Source: Terriglobus aquaticus
GTDB taxonomy: Bacteria > Acidobacteriota > Terriglobia > Terriglobales > Acidobacteriaceae
NCBI RefSeq assembly: GCF_025685415.1
Contig: NZ_JAGSYB010000001.1
Span: 1,860,001-1,924,000, forward strand
Direction: 5' to 3'
DNA: 64,000 nucleotides
Shown here: piece after piece, positions 16,265 through 24,643 of the stretch
How positions within the stretch are numbered: the first letter of the stretch is position 1
Layout of the letters: each line of letters begins with the position of its first letter
Translations under genes and position numbers: made by a program
The notes under the pieces: model-generated
Databases searched by the model: none
Seen by the model: the letters and a program-made list of their open reading frames with translations, nothing else
Told to the model about the DNA's origin: nothing

Positions 16265-17179
16265 TCAGCTCTTGAAGAGGTTCTTCAGGATAAAGATCAC
16301 GTTGGCAGGGCGTTCCGCCAGCCGCCGCATGAAGTACGGGTACCAGTCCGTCCCAAACGGCAGGTAGACCCGCACCCGATACCCGCGTTTCAGCAGACTT
16401 CGTTGCAGATCGCGGCGCACGCCGAACAGCATCTGGAACTCAAAGCGGTCGTGCGCGATGCCGTGCTGTGTCACAAACTGCTCCACGGCCGAGATCATCT
16501 TCTCGTCGTGCGTGGCCATGCCGCAGTACACGTCGGAACTCACCATGCGCTCAGCCAGCTTCACATAGTTCCGGTCCACATCCGCCTTCTCCGGAAATGC
16601 ATGCTCTGGTCCTTCCTTGTAAGCGCCTTTGCACAGCCGGATCCGAATCCCCTGCCGCAGCAGACGCTCGGTGTCGTCGTTCGTCCGGTACAGGTACGCC
16701 TGCAACACCGTTCCGACAGCGCCAGGAAAGCGTCCGTGCAGGTGCTCGGTCAGCTTCAGCGTCACTTCGGTATAGGGTGTGCCCTCCATGTCGATGCGCA
16801 CAAAGTTGTTCAGGCGGGCCGCATGTTCCACGATTTCGGCCGTCACTTGTTCCCCAAGTGCAGAGGAGACGTCGAGGCCGATTCCGGTCAGCTTCACAGA
16901 AACGTTGGCATTCAGCGACTTCGCCGCGATGCGATCCAGCAGCAGGTGGTAAATCTCCGCGGCAGCCCGCGCACCTGCCTCCGTCGCTACGCTCTCTCCC
17001 AGCGAGTCCAGCGAGACGCTGAACCCCTCCGCATTCAGCTCCTCGGTCACGCGAATCGCGTCATCGAGAGTGGTTCCGGCGACAAAACGCCCAGACACTT
17101 TACGGCCAGGTCCGGTCTGTTCGAGGAGCTTCCGAAGGGTGCGGTTGTGGGAAAGGGTGATCAGGAAGGAACGCATCAT
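16265..17179 (-). CDS. putA: Proline dehydrogenase
   Basis: The roughly 304-residue monofunctional enzyme oxidises L-proline to pyrroline-5-carboxylate using FAD and passes electrons to the respiratory chain. The TIM-barrel motifs are present: SVSLDSLGE, NVSVKLTGIGLD, RIDMEGTPY, RIRLCKGAYKE, MATHDE, FEFQMLFGVRRD and the C-terminal RVYLPFGTDWYPYFMRRLAE substrate-binding segment. A GTG two codons upstream (17185) is an alternative start. No P5C dehydrogenase gene is adjacent, so that step must be coded elsewhere. Confidence 0.92.
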   Translation of the reverse strand: MMRSFLITLSHNRTLRKLLEQTGPGRKVSGRFVAGTTLDDAIRVTEELNAEGFSVSLDSLGESVATEAGARAAAEIYHLLLDRIAAKSLNANVSVKLTGIGLDVSSALGEQVTAEIVEHAARLNNFVRIDMEGTPYTEVTLKLTEHLHGRFPGAVGTVLQAYLYRTNDDTERLLRQGIRIRLCKGAYKEGPEHAFPEKADVDRNYVKLAERMVSSDVYCGMATHDEKMISAVEQFVTQHGIAHDRFEFQMLFGVRRDLQRSLLKRGYRVRVYLPFGTDWYPYFMRRLAERPANVIFILKNLFKS

Positions 17180-17266
17180 GCTCACAGCAGTGTAAGCGGG
17201 CCACCGCCGCTTTGCGGAAGCGTCAACCGCTTACCGGAATCCGTTCACCTGGATCACCGTGCGCGG

Positions 17267-18115
17267 CTAACTCGCCGTGGTCAGTTCGCCGTTGTCCCGC
17301 AGCGGAACGCCCGGCTTGACGGGCGCAGAAACACCCGAGGTCACCGGCGTTGTCATGCGGCTGGTATCCGCCAGCTCCGCAATCGCAGCGTCGTACCGGC
17401 CCATCAGGCTGTTGGACCGAATCGTGGCCATATCCTGCAGCATGCGGGAGCCGTCCTTCAGATAGCTGATCTTGGACCGCTCGTCGTGGCCCCAGGAAAC
17501 CGGCACTTCCGCGATCTTGAAGCCGAGCTTGCGCGCGATGAACAGGATCTCCGGATCAAATCCCCAGCGCTCAACCCGCTGCAGGCGAAAGATCACCTGC
17601 GCTGCCGCCCGCCGGAATGCCTTAAACCCGCACTGCGTATCCGCATAGGGCAGACCCATGACCGCACGCGTCAGGCGATTGAAACATCGGCCGAAGAAGC
17701 GGCGGTACAGCGGCTGGTGCAGTGTCTGTCGGCTACGATCCAGCCAGCGGGATCCAATGGCAACGTCCGCTCCGGCCTCGATCGCCGCGAACAGCCGCTC
17801 TGCCTCTTCCATGGGCGCCGACAGATCCGCATCGGTGAACATGACGATCTCGCCCGTGGCCTGCAGCAGGCCGTTGCGTACGGAGTAACCCTTGCCGCGA
17901 TTGCCCGGGTTCTGCACCAGGTGCAGCTCGGGCGAGGCCTGCATGTACCGGCGAACAATGGTGGCCGTCTCGTCGACGGAGCCGTCATCCACCACCAGGA
18001 CTTCCGCGTCCCACCCGTGGTCCCGCACGCACTCGAGCACGCGTTCCAGCGTTCGCTCGATGCGTGTCGCCTCGTTATAGGCGGGAATCACGATACTCAG
18101 GTGTGGTGACGCCAT
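17267..18115 (-). CDS. Family 2 glycosyltransferase (dolichyl-phosphate glucosyltransferase-like)
   Basis: The 282-residue protein begins ASPHLSIVIPAYNEATRIE and carries the GT-A motifs VDDGSVDET and FTDADLSAP (the DxD) and QCGFKAFRR. This arrangement is typical of enzymes that move glucose or a similar sugar from a nucleotide to a polyprenyl phosphate at the inner face of the membrane (Alg5/DPM1-like). No transmembrane segment is obvious. The start at 18115 puts the beta-strand right at the N-terminus, whereas a start at 18172 would add a non-conserved tail. The C-terminal 35 residues are low-complexity. The acceptor is unknown. Confidence 0.85.
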   Translation of the reverse strand: MASPHLSIVIPAYNEATRIERTLERVLECVRDHGWDAEVLVVDDGSVDETATIVRRYMQASPELHLVQNPGNRGKGYSVRNGLLQATGEIVMFTDADLSAPMEEAERLFAAIEAGADVAIGSRWLDRSRQTLHQPLYRRFFGRCFNRLTRAVMGLPYADTQCGFKAFRRAAAQVIFRLQRVERWGFDPEILFIARKLGFKIAEVPVSWGHDERSKISYLKDGSRMLQDMATIRSNSLMGRYDAAIAELADTSRMTTPVTSGVSAPVKPGVPLRDNGELTTAS

Positions 18116-18332
18116 CGTCGGCCCCGGTTGAATTGCGCTGGTGTCGCGCACTAATCCGCGATAATACCCCAATCATAAGACGACGGTAAACGTCGTTCCG
18201 ACTCGCTCCGCACCGCGCTGAATTCTGCGCCGTTCCTGCAAAGCCCGTGGCGTTTCGCGCCAGCTTGCTCCCGCATCCATCGGGCGAAAGCTGTGCCGTT
18301 TCAGGCTTCTATCCGGTGCTACACTCAGGCCG

Positions 18333-19397
18333 ATGCAGGACCCCGTGTACCCTAACCAGCCGCCCGTTACGCCGCCGCCACCGCTGTATGCGTACCCGCC
18401 GCCACCGCCAGAGCCTCGGCGCCGGCGCTCCGGCGCGTTCTGGGCCATGGTCATCGGCGGCTCCCTGCTCGCGGCGATCACAGTTCTGGGCCTGCTTACC
18501 TGGATCGCGGTCAAGGCAGTGGATAGCGATTCCTCCACCACCACCGCACTTACTTCCGGCAAACAGATCGGCGTCATCGAAGTGAGCGGCGTCCTGCTGA
18601 ATGCCGAGCAGCTCGAGACGCAACTGCGCAAGTTCGGCGACGATGACGACGTCAAGGCCATCATCCTGCACATCAACTCGCCCGGCGGCGGCGCCGCCGT
18701 CTCGCAGGAGCTCTATAACGAAGTGCTCCGCGTGCGCAGCGAAAAGCACAAGAAGATTGTCGCCTCCATTGAGACGGTGGGCGCCAGCGGGGCGTACTAC
18801 ATCGCGTCCGCCTGCGACAAAATTTACGCCAACGACGCCTCGGTCGTGGGCTCCATCGGCGTGATCATGGAGTGGACGAACTATGGAGACCTCCTGCGCT
18901 GGGCCAAGCTGAAGCCCGTCGTGCTTCATGCCGGCGACCTGAAGGACGCGGGCGACCCCACCCGTGATCTGACCCCGCGCGAGCAGGAGTATTTCCAAGG
19001 CCTGATCAACAACATGTACGGCCAGTTCATCCATGACGTGGCACATGGCCGGAACGTTCCGGATGACCGCATCAAGCCGCTGGCTACCGGCCAGGTCTGG
19101 ACCGGACAGCAGGCCAAAGGTCTTGGTCTGATCGATCAGGAAGGTGGCTTTCGCGTCGCCCTGGTCGACACGGCCCGCTCAGTCGGCATCACGGGCGAGC
19201 CCAGCATCAAGCGTCCGCCAAAGAAGAAGGTTGGGCTGCTTACAGCCCTGAACGGCACCGACACCGACGACCTGAGCCGGACGCCCGATGCCAGCCTGCT
19301 GCGCATCCTCTCTGCCGTGAGCGCGTCCGCGGCAGGAGCCCCGCTCAATGCGGACACGCTCAACCAGTCGCCCGGCTTTTACTTTCTGTGGAAGTAG
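18333..19397 (+). CDS. sppA: Signal peptide peptidase SppA (short, 36K type)
   Basis: The 354-residue membrane-anchored serine protease degrades signal peptides left in the inner membrane. The N-terminus is a proline/tyrosine-rich cytoplasmic segment followed by one transmembrane helix (about 36-60). The catalytic domain has NSPGGGAAVSQ, the nucleophile Ser in ETVGASGAYYIA, and the general-base Lys in GDLKDAGDP. The proline-rich start (PPVTPPPPLYAYPPPPP) is common in acidobacterial membrane proteins. A hairpin directly after the stop probably ends the transcript. Confidence 0.9.
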   Translation: MQDPVYPNQPPVTPPPPLYAYPPPPPEPRRRRSGAFWAMVIGGSLLAAITVLGLLTWIAVKAVDSDSSTTTALTSGKQIGVIEVSGVLLNAEQLETQLRKFGDDDDVKAIILHINSPGGGAAVSQELYNEVLRVRSEKHKKIVASIETVGASGAYYIASACDKIYANDASVVGSIGVIMEWTNYGDLLRWAKLKPVVLHAGDLKDAGDPTRDLTPREQEYFQGLINNMYGQFIHDVAHGRNVPDDRIKPLATGQVWTGQQAKGLGLIDQEGGFRVALVDTARSVGITGEPSIKRPPKKKVGLLTALNGTDTDDLSRTPDASLLRILSAVSASAAGAPLNADTLNQSPGFYFLWK

Positions 19398-19419
19398 GCG
19401 GCCAGCACAGCTGGCCGCC
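19397..19419 (+). terminator. Hairpin after sppA
   Basis: GGCGGCCAGC (19397-19406) pairs with GCTGGCCGCC (19410-19419) around ACA. The stem begins at the last base of the stop codon. A T-run is lacking, so strength is uncertain. Confidence 0.55.
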
Positions 19420-19530
19420 TGATCCGGCGTACCTCGTTCCCGATCAGGCTCGACCACGCCGTCTCACATCCATGGACTACAAGTTCGATACACTCACAGA
19501 CACATTCCCCTGACCGACGGAGATGCTGCG

Positions 19531-19842
19531 GTGACCAAAGCGGACCTGGTAGACGAAGTAGCAGCGTTGGGCGATCTGACCCGCCGCGATGCGGACGTGA
19601 TCGTGGAGACCATCTTCAGCGGCATGATCGAAGCCCTGCGCGCAGACGACAAGATTGAGATCCGCGGCTTCGGATCCTTCCGCTCGCGCCAGCGCAAACC
19701 GCGCACAGGGCGCAACCCGAAGACAGGCCAGCGGGTGGACGTGCCCGCTAAGCGCGTTCCGTACTTCAAGCCGTCCAAAGAACTGCGCGACCAGGTGAAT
19801 GCCGCTGCAGCCCGGACCGCCGCGCCGCCTGCTGAAGGCTAA
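19531..19842 (+). CDS. HU/IHF family DNA-binding protein
   Basis: The 103-residue nucleoid protein shows N-terminal helices TKADLVDEVA and RDADVIVETIFSGMIEAL, then the DNA-bending arm signature GFGSFRSRQRKPRTGRNPKTG and the C-terminal VPYFKPSKELRD. The GTG start follows CGGAGATGCTGC. The C-terminal tail is alanine-rich. HU versus IHF cannot be decided from the sequence alone; the arm proline is in the expected place for both. Confidence 0.9.
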   Translation: MTKADLVDEVAALGDLTRRDADVIVETIFSGMIEALRADDKIEIRGFGSFRSRQRKPRTGRNPKTGQRVDVPAKRVPYFKPSKELRDQVNAAAARTAAPPAEG

Positions 19843-19858
19843 GCCTCACTCCCACCGG

Positions 19859-20290
19859 CTACGCCGCCGGTTTGGCTGGTTCCAGCACATCACGAAACGC
19901 GCGCTCATAGGGCTCTGGTAAGGACCGCCGCTTCATGTCTCGCCCAACGACCATATGCGTCGTCTCCCCCGTGGCCAGCAGCACGCCGTCCCCTACGCGC
20001 ACCACTTCGTATCGCATCCGCAGGATCGAACCTCGAACCGCCTGGATGCCCGTACGGATTGTCAGCTCGTCATCGTAGCGGGCGGGCAGCTTGTAGCGGA
20101 CCTGTGCCTCCACCACGCTGATCAGGCAGCCGAAGTCTTCCTCCAGCCGCCGGTATTCCAACCCAAGCGAGCGCATGAACTCCACGCGGCCCACCTCAAA
20201 CCAAACTAGATAGTTCGCGTGATACACCACTCCCATCTGGTCCGTCTCCGCGTAACGCACCCGTACTGTGGTTTCCATCATGTGCGTCAC
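19859..20290 (-). CDS. Acyl-CoA thioesterase, YbgC/4-hydroxybenzoyl-CoA type hot-dog fold
   Basis: The 143-residue protein carries the family signature RYAETDQMGVVYHANYLVWFE with the catalytic Asp in ETDQMG, followed by RVEFMRSLGLEYRRLE. Enzymes of this type hydrolyse short or medium acyl-CoA thioesters and in many bacteria associate with the Tol-Pal region, although no Tol gene is near here. It lies 18 bases after a small membrane protein gene on the same strand, so the two are probably co-transcribed. An internal ATG three codons on is an alternative start. Confidence 0.88.
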   Translation of the reverse strand: MTHMMETTVRVRYAETDQMGVVYHANYLVWFEVGRVEFMRSLGLEYRRLEEDFGCLISVVEAQVRYKLPARYDDELTIRTGIQAVRGSILRMRYEVVRVGDGVLLATGETTHMVVGRDMKRRSLPEPYERAFRDVLEPAKPAA

Positions 20291-20308
20291 CCGCGTCCCG
20301 AAAGCCAG

Positions 20309-20599
20309 CTACTCCTCCAGCGGCAGATCCTCTTCTTTCACGTGGACGCCCACCGCGTCCAGCATGTCTTTTTCCTTCCGCCGCTCCGACCAGTCCGCGG
20401 CCAGCACATAGGCGGCGTAGCCCAGCACCAGTAACGACAGCACGCCCAACGGCACCATCCACCATGGGTCCGGGTTCGTCATGGCACACGTTCCTGCATC
20501 CAGGTTCGCGCACGCGGCGATCCGTTGCGAGCGGTGCAACAGCACCGGCGTTCCCAGCAGGCTCGCAAACAACAAGAGCAGCAGAATGCGATTGCGCAT
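20309..20599 (-). CDS. Small two-helix membrane protein (96 aa)
   Basis: It has a hydrophobic N-terminus (ILLLLLFASLLGTPVLL), a short loop with two cysteines (ACANLDAGTC), a second membrane segment (about 48-68, VPLGVLSLLVLGYAAYVLA) and a charged C-terminal tail. The cysteine-bearing loop would face the periplasm. It is followed closely by the thioesterase gene. No family is recognised, and a role in the envelope is only suggested by topology. Confidence 0.65.
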   Translation of the reverse strand: MRNRILLLLLFASLLGTPVLLHRSQRIAACANLDAGTCAMTNPDPWWMVPLGVLSLLVLGYAAYVLAADWSERRKEKDMLDAVGVHVKEEDLPLEE

Positions 20600-20676
20600 A
20601 CCTCACACAGATGCTGAAATGCGCCGGCCGCGTCGCATGGAAGCGCGGTGCATCTGAAACACACGGGAGAAGATGC

Positions 20677-21303
20677 TTGAAACCTGAACCGACAGACGTT
20701 CTTCTGGTCATCGATATGCAGCCCGACTTCCTGCCAGGTGGTCCGCTCGCCGTTGCGGAAGGCGACGAGATCGTTCCGCTGATCAACCGGTTGGGAGAGC
20801 GCTTTCCCGAGGTCGTTCTGACGCAGGATTGGCACCCGCCCATGCACATCTCCTTTGCCAGCACGCACGGCAAGCAGCCCTTCTCGGATACCGTGGAGGC
20901 TCCCTACGGCACGCAGTCACTATGGCCCGACCACACTCTGCAGGACACTCCCGGAGCCGCGGTCGCTCCGTCGCTGCGCCTGCCTCATGCCGGACTCATC
21001 GTTCGCAAGGGCTTTCGCCGGGACATCGACTCCTATTCAGCCTTCCTCGAAAACGATCACCAGACGCCCACCGGCCTCGGTGGGTACCTGCGCGAGCGCA
21101 ACCTTTCGCGGCTGTTCCTGTGCGGCCTGGCTTGGGACTACTGCGTCGGATTTTCGGCCCTCGATGCCCGCTCGCTCGGATTTGAGGTCTTCGTCATCGA
21201 AGACGCCGTGCGCGGCATCGACCCCGAAAGCATGCGCATCATGACCGCTCGCTGGGACGAAGCTGGTGTCCAGCGCATCCACAGCGCAAGCATCCTCGGC
21301 TAG
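20677..21303 (+). CDS. pncA: Nicotinamidase / isochorismatase-family hydrolase
   Basis: The TTG at 20677 follows GGGAGAAG and places LLVIDMQPDFLPGG at residues 8-21. The nicotinamidase features are present: Asp in VIDMQ, the metal-site segment QDWHPPMHISFASTHG, the catalytic Lys in VRKGF and the nucleophile Cys in WDYCVGFSALDA. It would convert nicotinamide to nicotinate in NAD salvage. The protein is 208 residues, normal for bacterial PncA. The D/K/C triad supports a nicotinamidase over a plain isochorismatase, and the metal ligands add to this. Confidence 0.85.
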   Translation: MKPEPTDVLLVIDMQPDFLPGGPLAVAEGDEIVPLINRLGERFPEVVLTQDWHPPMHISFASTHGKQPFSDTVEAPYGTQSLWPDHTLQDTPGAAVAPSLRLPHAGLIVRKGFRRDIDSYSAFLENDHQTPTGLGGYLRERNLSRLFLCGLAWDYCVGFSALDARSLGFEVFVIEDAVRGIDPESMRIMTARWDEAGVQRIHSASILG

Positions 21304-21493
21304 CGAAATCGAACGGCAGGCCGTTACTACTTTGGTTCTCTTCCCCGTTCTTTCTGGAAATCTAGGCTGTTGGCCGGCTTTGCCCCTTGACGAACCAGTT
21401 ACCGGTTGCCATTCTAGGCACATCGCGGTCGTTCGTTATCGGACGTGCGCGATATGGGGCCCCGCTCTGGCACCCATCCGCTACACACAACCA

Positions 21494-22033
21494 ATGGCAA
21501 CCATGATGGCACCCGTAGAACAGCGTGAGGTCCTGCGCTGTGATCACTGCCAGCTCGTGCAGTTCCGCACCGCTTCCAACTCTTGCCGCAAATGCAAGAA
21601 GCCCTTGGACGTGGTGGACGTGAAGCCGGCCGCACCCGCGCTGACCCTGGTTCCCCCACCCGCTGCCGCCGCCGAGAGCGAAGGCCTGCAGGTTTCCAAG
21701 GCAGTTCGCGATCTGCGCCGCGTGCGCAACCTGAGCCAGCGCCAGCTTGCCACTCGCATGAACGTGCCCCGCACCTACATCAGCAAGATTGAGAACGGCA
21801 AGGCCACGCCGACCCTGGGCAGTCTTGAGCGCCTGGCCCGTGCCCTGCAGGTCGACATCAGCGCCCTGCTGCGCGATGCAAAGTCACGCCACTCCAATGA
21901 AGCTTCGCTTCTGATGAACGATCCTTTTTTGGCAGAGATTGCCGGTTTCTGCGCCAAGCTGGATCCCGTTCAGAAGTCCATCTTCCTCAACCACGTCCGC
22001 GAGCTCGCCTCGGGCCGCCGCCGCATCGCCTAG
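21494..22033 (+). CDS. XRE-family regulator with N-terminal zinc ribbon
   Basis: The 179-residue protein has an N-terminal CDHCQ...CRKCKK zinc ribbon (about 16-37), a linker rich in A and P, a helix-turn-helix of the lambda-repressor type (LSQRQLATRMNVPRTYISK, then GKATPTLGSLERLARAL; about 66-125) and a C-terminal helical tail. A possible promoter lies upstream, TTGACG-17-CATTCT. A zinc ribbon joined to an XRE domain is typical of acidobacterial regulators whose targets are not known. The closing part SIFLNHVRELASGRR may help dimerise. Confidence 0.85.
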   Translation: MATMMAPVEQREVLRCDHCQLVQFRTASNSCRKCKKPLDVVDVKPAAPALTLVPPPAAAAESEGLQVSKAVRDLRRVRNLSQRQLATRMNVPRTYISKIENGKATPTLGSLERLARALQVDISALLRDAKSRHSNEASLLMNDPFLAEIAGFCAKLDPVQKSIFLNHVRELASGRRRIA

Positions 22034-22089
22034 CACAAGCGCCCCTGTACGCAGGGCGCGGCACGCGATCACGGCTACACGATCGTTGG

Positions 22090-22137
22090 ACCCGCAACCA
22101 CGCCCCCTACCTCTCCCGGGGATCTGTGGTTGCGGGT
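22090..22137 (+). terminator. Long hairpin after the XRE gene
   Basis: ACCCGCAACCAC (22090-22101) pairs perfectly with GTGGTTGCGGGT (22126-22137). The enclosed 24 bases contain a smaller pairing (CCCC/GGGG). TCGTCTGTTTGCT follows. It is a probable terminator, and the only clear structure in the 282 bases between the XRE gene and the small membrane peptide. Confidence 0.55.
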
Positions 22138-22315
22138 TCGTCTGTTTGCTGGTAGAACCGATCCAACATGCGCCGCCATCGCCAGATCGGTTCCCCAGCG
22201 CGTCTCTGTTGTTGTCGCTCGCTCTGAGCGCCCCGCCCGCTCGCCGGGCAGCCTGACCTACCGTTTCGATTGGGTCAGTCGATTGCAATCTCCCTAACAT
22301 CCTCAAAGGATTCGC

Positions 22316-22423
22316 ATGCCGGTCGACGCTCGCCGTCTCTCCCCAGACACCTGGGCCGTTCTTATCGCCCTCGTGCTCGCCGCCCTCATCCATTTCCACG
22401 TCTTGAAGACGATCACCTGGTAG
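22316..22423 (+). CDS. 35-residue membrane peptide preceding the YeiH-type exporter
   Basis: ATG at 22316 follows AAAGGA at six bases and the frame closes at TAG 22421-22423. The peptide starts PVDARRLSPDTW and continues as one hydrophobic helix (VLIALVLAALIHFHVL), then ends KTITW. The next gene starts 12 bases on, so the pair is an operon. Size and topology resemble small partner subunits of transporters. It is easily missed because of its length. A role in the transporter is inference from spacing only. Confidence 0.7.
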   Translation: MPVDARRLSPDTWAVLIALVLAALIHFHVLKTITW

Positions 22424-22435
22424 CGGAAGAAATCT

Positions 22436-23548
22436 ATGTCTCAGGTCAACTCCATCGCTCTGGCAGAAGACGCGGTTCGCCTGCCCGAACTTTCGTCCCG
22501 CTTCAGTTTTCAAGGTCTGCTCGGCCTGTTGCCCGGCATCGGTCTGCTCGCCGTCATCGGCTACGCGGGCAAGTGGATTGAGCAATCGATCGCCCGCTAC
22601 GGCAAGGCTCACCACTTGGTGCTGCCCAACATCGAATACGTGCTGTGGGCCATTCTGATCGGCTTCATCATCGGGAACACCGTCGGCCTGCCCTCCATCT
22701 TTCGGCGCGGCGTAGCTACCTACGAGTTCTGGTTGAAGATCGGCATCGTCCTTCTGGGTGCGCGCTTCATTCTAGGCGACATCGGCCGCCTCGGAGGCAT
22801 TTCGCTCGCGCTGGTCTTCGTGGAGCTCATCCTCGCGCTCAGCTTCATGACGGCGCTGGGCCGAGGCTTCAAGCTTTCGCCCAAGCTCGTTACCCTGCTT
22901 GCGGTCGGCTCTTCCGTCTGCGGCGTCTCGGCCATCATCGCCACTCAGGGTGCGATCGACGCCGACGAGCAGGACACCTCCTTCGCCATCGCCGCGATCC
23001 TTGCGCTGGGCGCGCTGTCGCTCATCCTCTTCCCCATCGTGGGCCATGCGCTGCACATGAGCGATCATGCCTACGGTGTATGGACCGGGTTGGCCGTCGA
23101 CAACACGGCCGAAGCCACCGCTGCCGGTGCGCTCTATTCCGACGCCGCCGGCAAGTTCGCCGTCCTGGCGAAGACCTGCCGCAACGCCATGATCGGCTTC
23201 GTCGTTCTGGGCTATGCGCTGTACTGGGCGTCGCAAGGCCAGACCGTTCGCGTGGGCAACAAGGCGGCTTTTCTCTGGCAGAAGTTCCCGAAGTTCGTCC
23301 TGGGCTTCCTGCTCATTTCGCTGCTGGCCACCGTCGGAGTCTTCAGCAAGCCCGAGCTCGCTTCCCTCGGCAACCTGTCACGCTGGGCTTTTCTGTTGAC
23401 CTTTGCCGGGGTGGGACTCCGCACCAATCTGCGCGACCTGCTGCGGCAGGGCATCCGGCCATTTCTGGTCGGCGCTATCGGCGAGGTGGTGATCGCAACA
23501 CTCACGCTCGGCCTGGTCTACGGCGCCGATCGGCTGTATCACCTCTAG
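22436..23548 (+). CDS. YeiH/UPF0324 family putative sulfate exporter
   Basis: The 370-residue polytopic membrane protein shows about 9-10 predicted membrane helices. Family patterns include GLLPGIGLLAVIGYAGKW near the start, VGSSVCGVSAIIAT in the middle and FAGVGLRTNLRDLLRQG late. Members are called sulfate exporters mainly by naming; experimental support is thin. A 35-residue membrane peptide precedes it. Nearby 22253-22278 there is an inverted repeat CTGACC/GGTCAG that could be an operator. Confidence 0.85.
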   Translation: MSQVNSIALAEDAVRLPELSSRFSFQGLLGLLPGIGLLAVIGYAGKWIEQSIARYGKAHHLVLPNIEYVLWAILIGFIIGNTVGLPSIFRRGVATYEFWLKIGIVLLGARFILGDIGRLGGISLALVFVELILALSFMTALGRGFKLSPKLVTLLAVGSSVCGVSAIIATQGAIDADEQDTSFAIAAILALGALSLILFPIVGHALHMSDHAYGVWTGLAVDNTAEATAAGALYSDAAGKFAVLAKTCRNAMIGFVVLGYALYWASQGQTVRVGNKAAFLWQKFPKFVLGFLLISLLATVGVFSKPELASLGNLSRWAFLLTFAGVGLRTNLRDLLRQGIRPFLVGAIGEVVIATLTLGLVYGADRLYHL

Positions 23549-23701
23549 GCAAACTGCGCGGTGCGTCATGCGATCCTCTGCATCCTGCTTACTTCCAACC
23601 ACTTGCGAAATCCATACGGATAGCCGCGGCACGCACGGAAAGCCGCGGCTCCACTCGCCCCGGCACGCGGGAATCGCCGGTTTTGCTTCCCTTCCACTGA
23701 C

Positions 23702-24607
23702 GTGCTACGGTCAATCGCGGAGACATCTGCTTTGCCGCTGACGCAACCGTTGCGCATTCACGAGCTTTCCCCCGCGGAGCTTGCGATGTACCGCACGCTG
23801 GATGTGGAGCGGATGCCCGAGCACGTCGCCATCATCATGGACGGCAACGGTCGCTGGGCAGGCAATCGCACCCTGAAGCGCTTCGTCGGCCACCAGCAGG
23901 GCGCGGAAAGCGTTCACTTTGTTGTGGAAGCAGCCAGTCGCATCAATCTCCCGTTTCTTACGCTGTACGCCTTTTCCATCGAAAACAACCTGCGACGCCC
24001 GCGAAGCGAAGTCGGCTTTCTGATGAAGCTGCTGCGCAACTACCTGGTTGGCAACGTGCGCCGCATGAACGACAACAATGTGCGCATGCGCTACATCGGC
24101 CGCATCCAGGATCTGCCGCCCGACGTGGTGGAAACCATGCGCTGGGCTGAGGCAGAGACGGCGCGGAACACCGGCACCACGCTCACGCTGGCGCTCAATT
24201 ACGGTTCGCGCGCAGAGATGGTCGACGCCACTCGCGGCGTTCTGCAGGACCTGCTGGACGAGGCGCACCGCCGCAGATGTTCGGTGGACGACCTGCTCAG
24301 CGTCAGCGGTCTGGATAGCGTCGACGAAAGCACACTCGCGCGTCACCTGTACACGCACGATATGCCCGACCCGGACCTGCTCATCCGCACCTCCGGCGAG
24401 ATGCGTATATCCAACTTCCTTCTCTGGCAGATCGCCTACTCTGAGATCTTCGTGACGGATCGGCTATGGCCCGATTTCCGCGGCGAGCATCTGCTGGAAG
24501 GCATCGCTGCGTTTCAGCAGCGGAACCGCCGGTTTGGTGGCCTGGACACCGAGTCCAGCGATGAAGACCTGCCCGATCCACTGATGCCGGAACTTGTTCG
24601 GAGCTAA
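23702..24607 (+). CDS. uppS: Undecaprenyl diphosphate synthase
   Basis: It is a cis-prenyltransferase that extends farnesyl diphosphate with isopentenyl diphosphate to the lipid carrier for peptidoglycan. Visible motifs are HVAIIMDGNGRWAGNR with the catalytic Asp, GHQQGAESVH, LTLYAFSIENNLRRP, and DLLIRTSGEMRISNFLLWQ with the C-terminal Arg/Ser pair. The 301-residue length includes a non-conserved leader; a TTG at 23732 is an alternative start, and the true start is unclear. It is the first gene of a run with cdsA, dxr and rseP, a conserved envelope-lipid set. Confidence 0.93.
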   Translation: MLRSIAETSALPLTQPLRIHELSPAELAMYRTLDVERMPEHVAIIMDGNGRWAGNRTLKRFVGHQQGAESVHFVVEAASRINLPFLTLYAFSIENNLRRPRSEVGFLMKLLRNYLVGNVRRMNDNNVRMRYIGRIQDLPPDVVETMRWAEAETARNTGTTLTLALNYGSRAEMVDATRGVLQDLLDEAHRRRCSVDDLLSVSGLDSVDESTLARHLYTHDMPDPDLLIRTSGEMRISNFLLWQIAYSEIFVTDRLWPDFRGEHLLEGIAAFQQRNRRFGGLDTESSDEDLPDPLMPELVRS

Positions 24608-24643
24608 GCAGACGGCAACATATCGCGTATCCTCACCCTTGGC

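Noticed and set aside
16193-18109. Long plus-strand frame (638 codons) opposite proline dehydrogenase and the glycosyltransferase
   Set aside because: Both opposite-strand genes have full catalytic motifs; the plus-strand product is rich in H, R and Q and has no family features.
22253-22278. Riboswitch before the YeiH operon
   Set aside because: Only a short inverted repeat CTGACC/GGTCAG is seen; no known riboswitch core was recognised.
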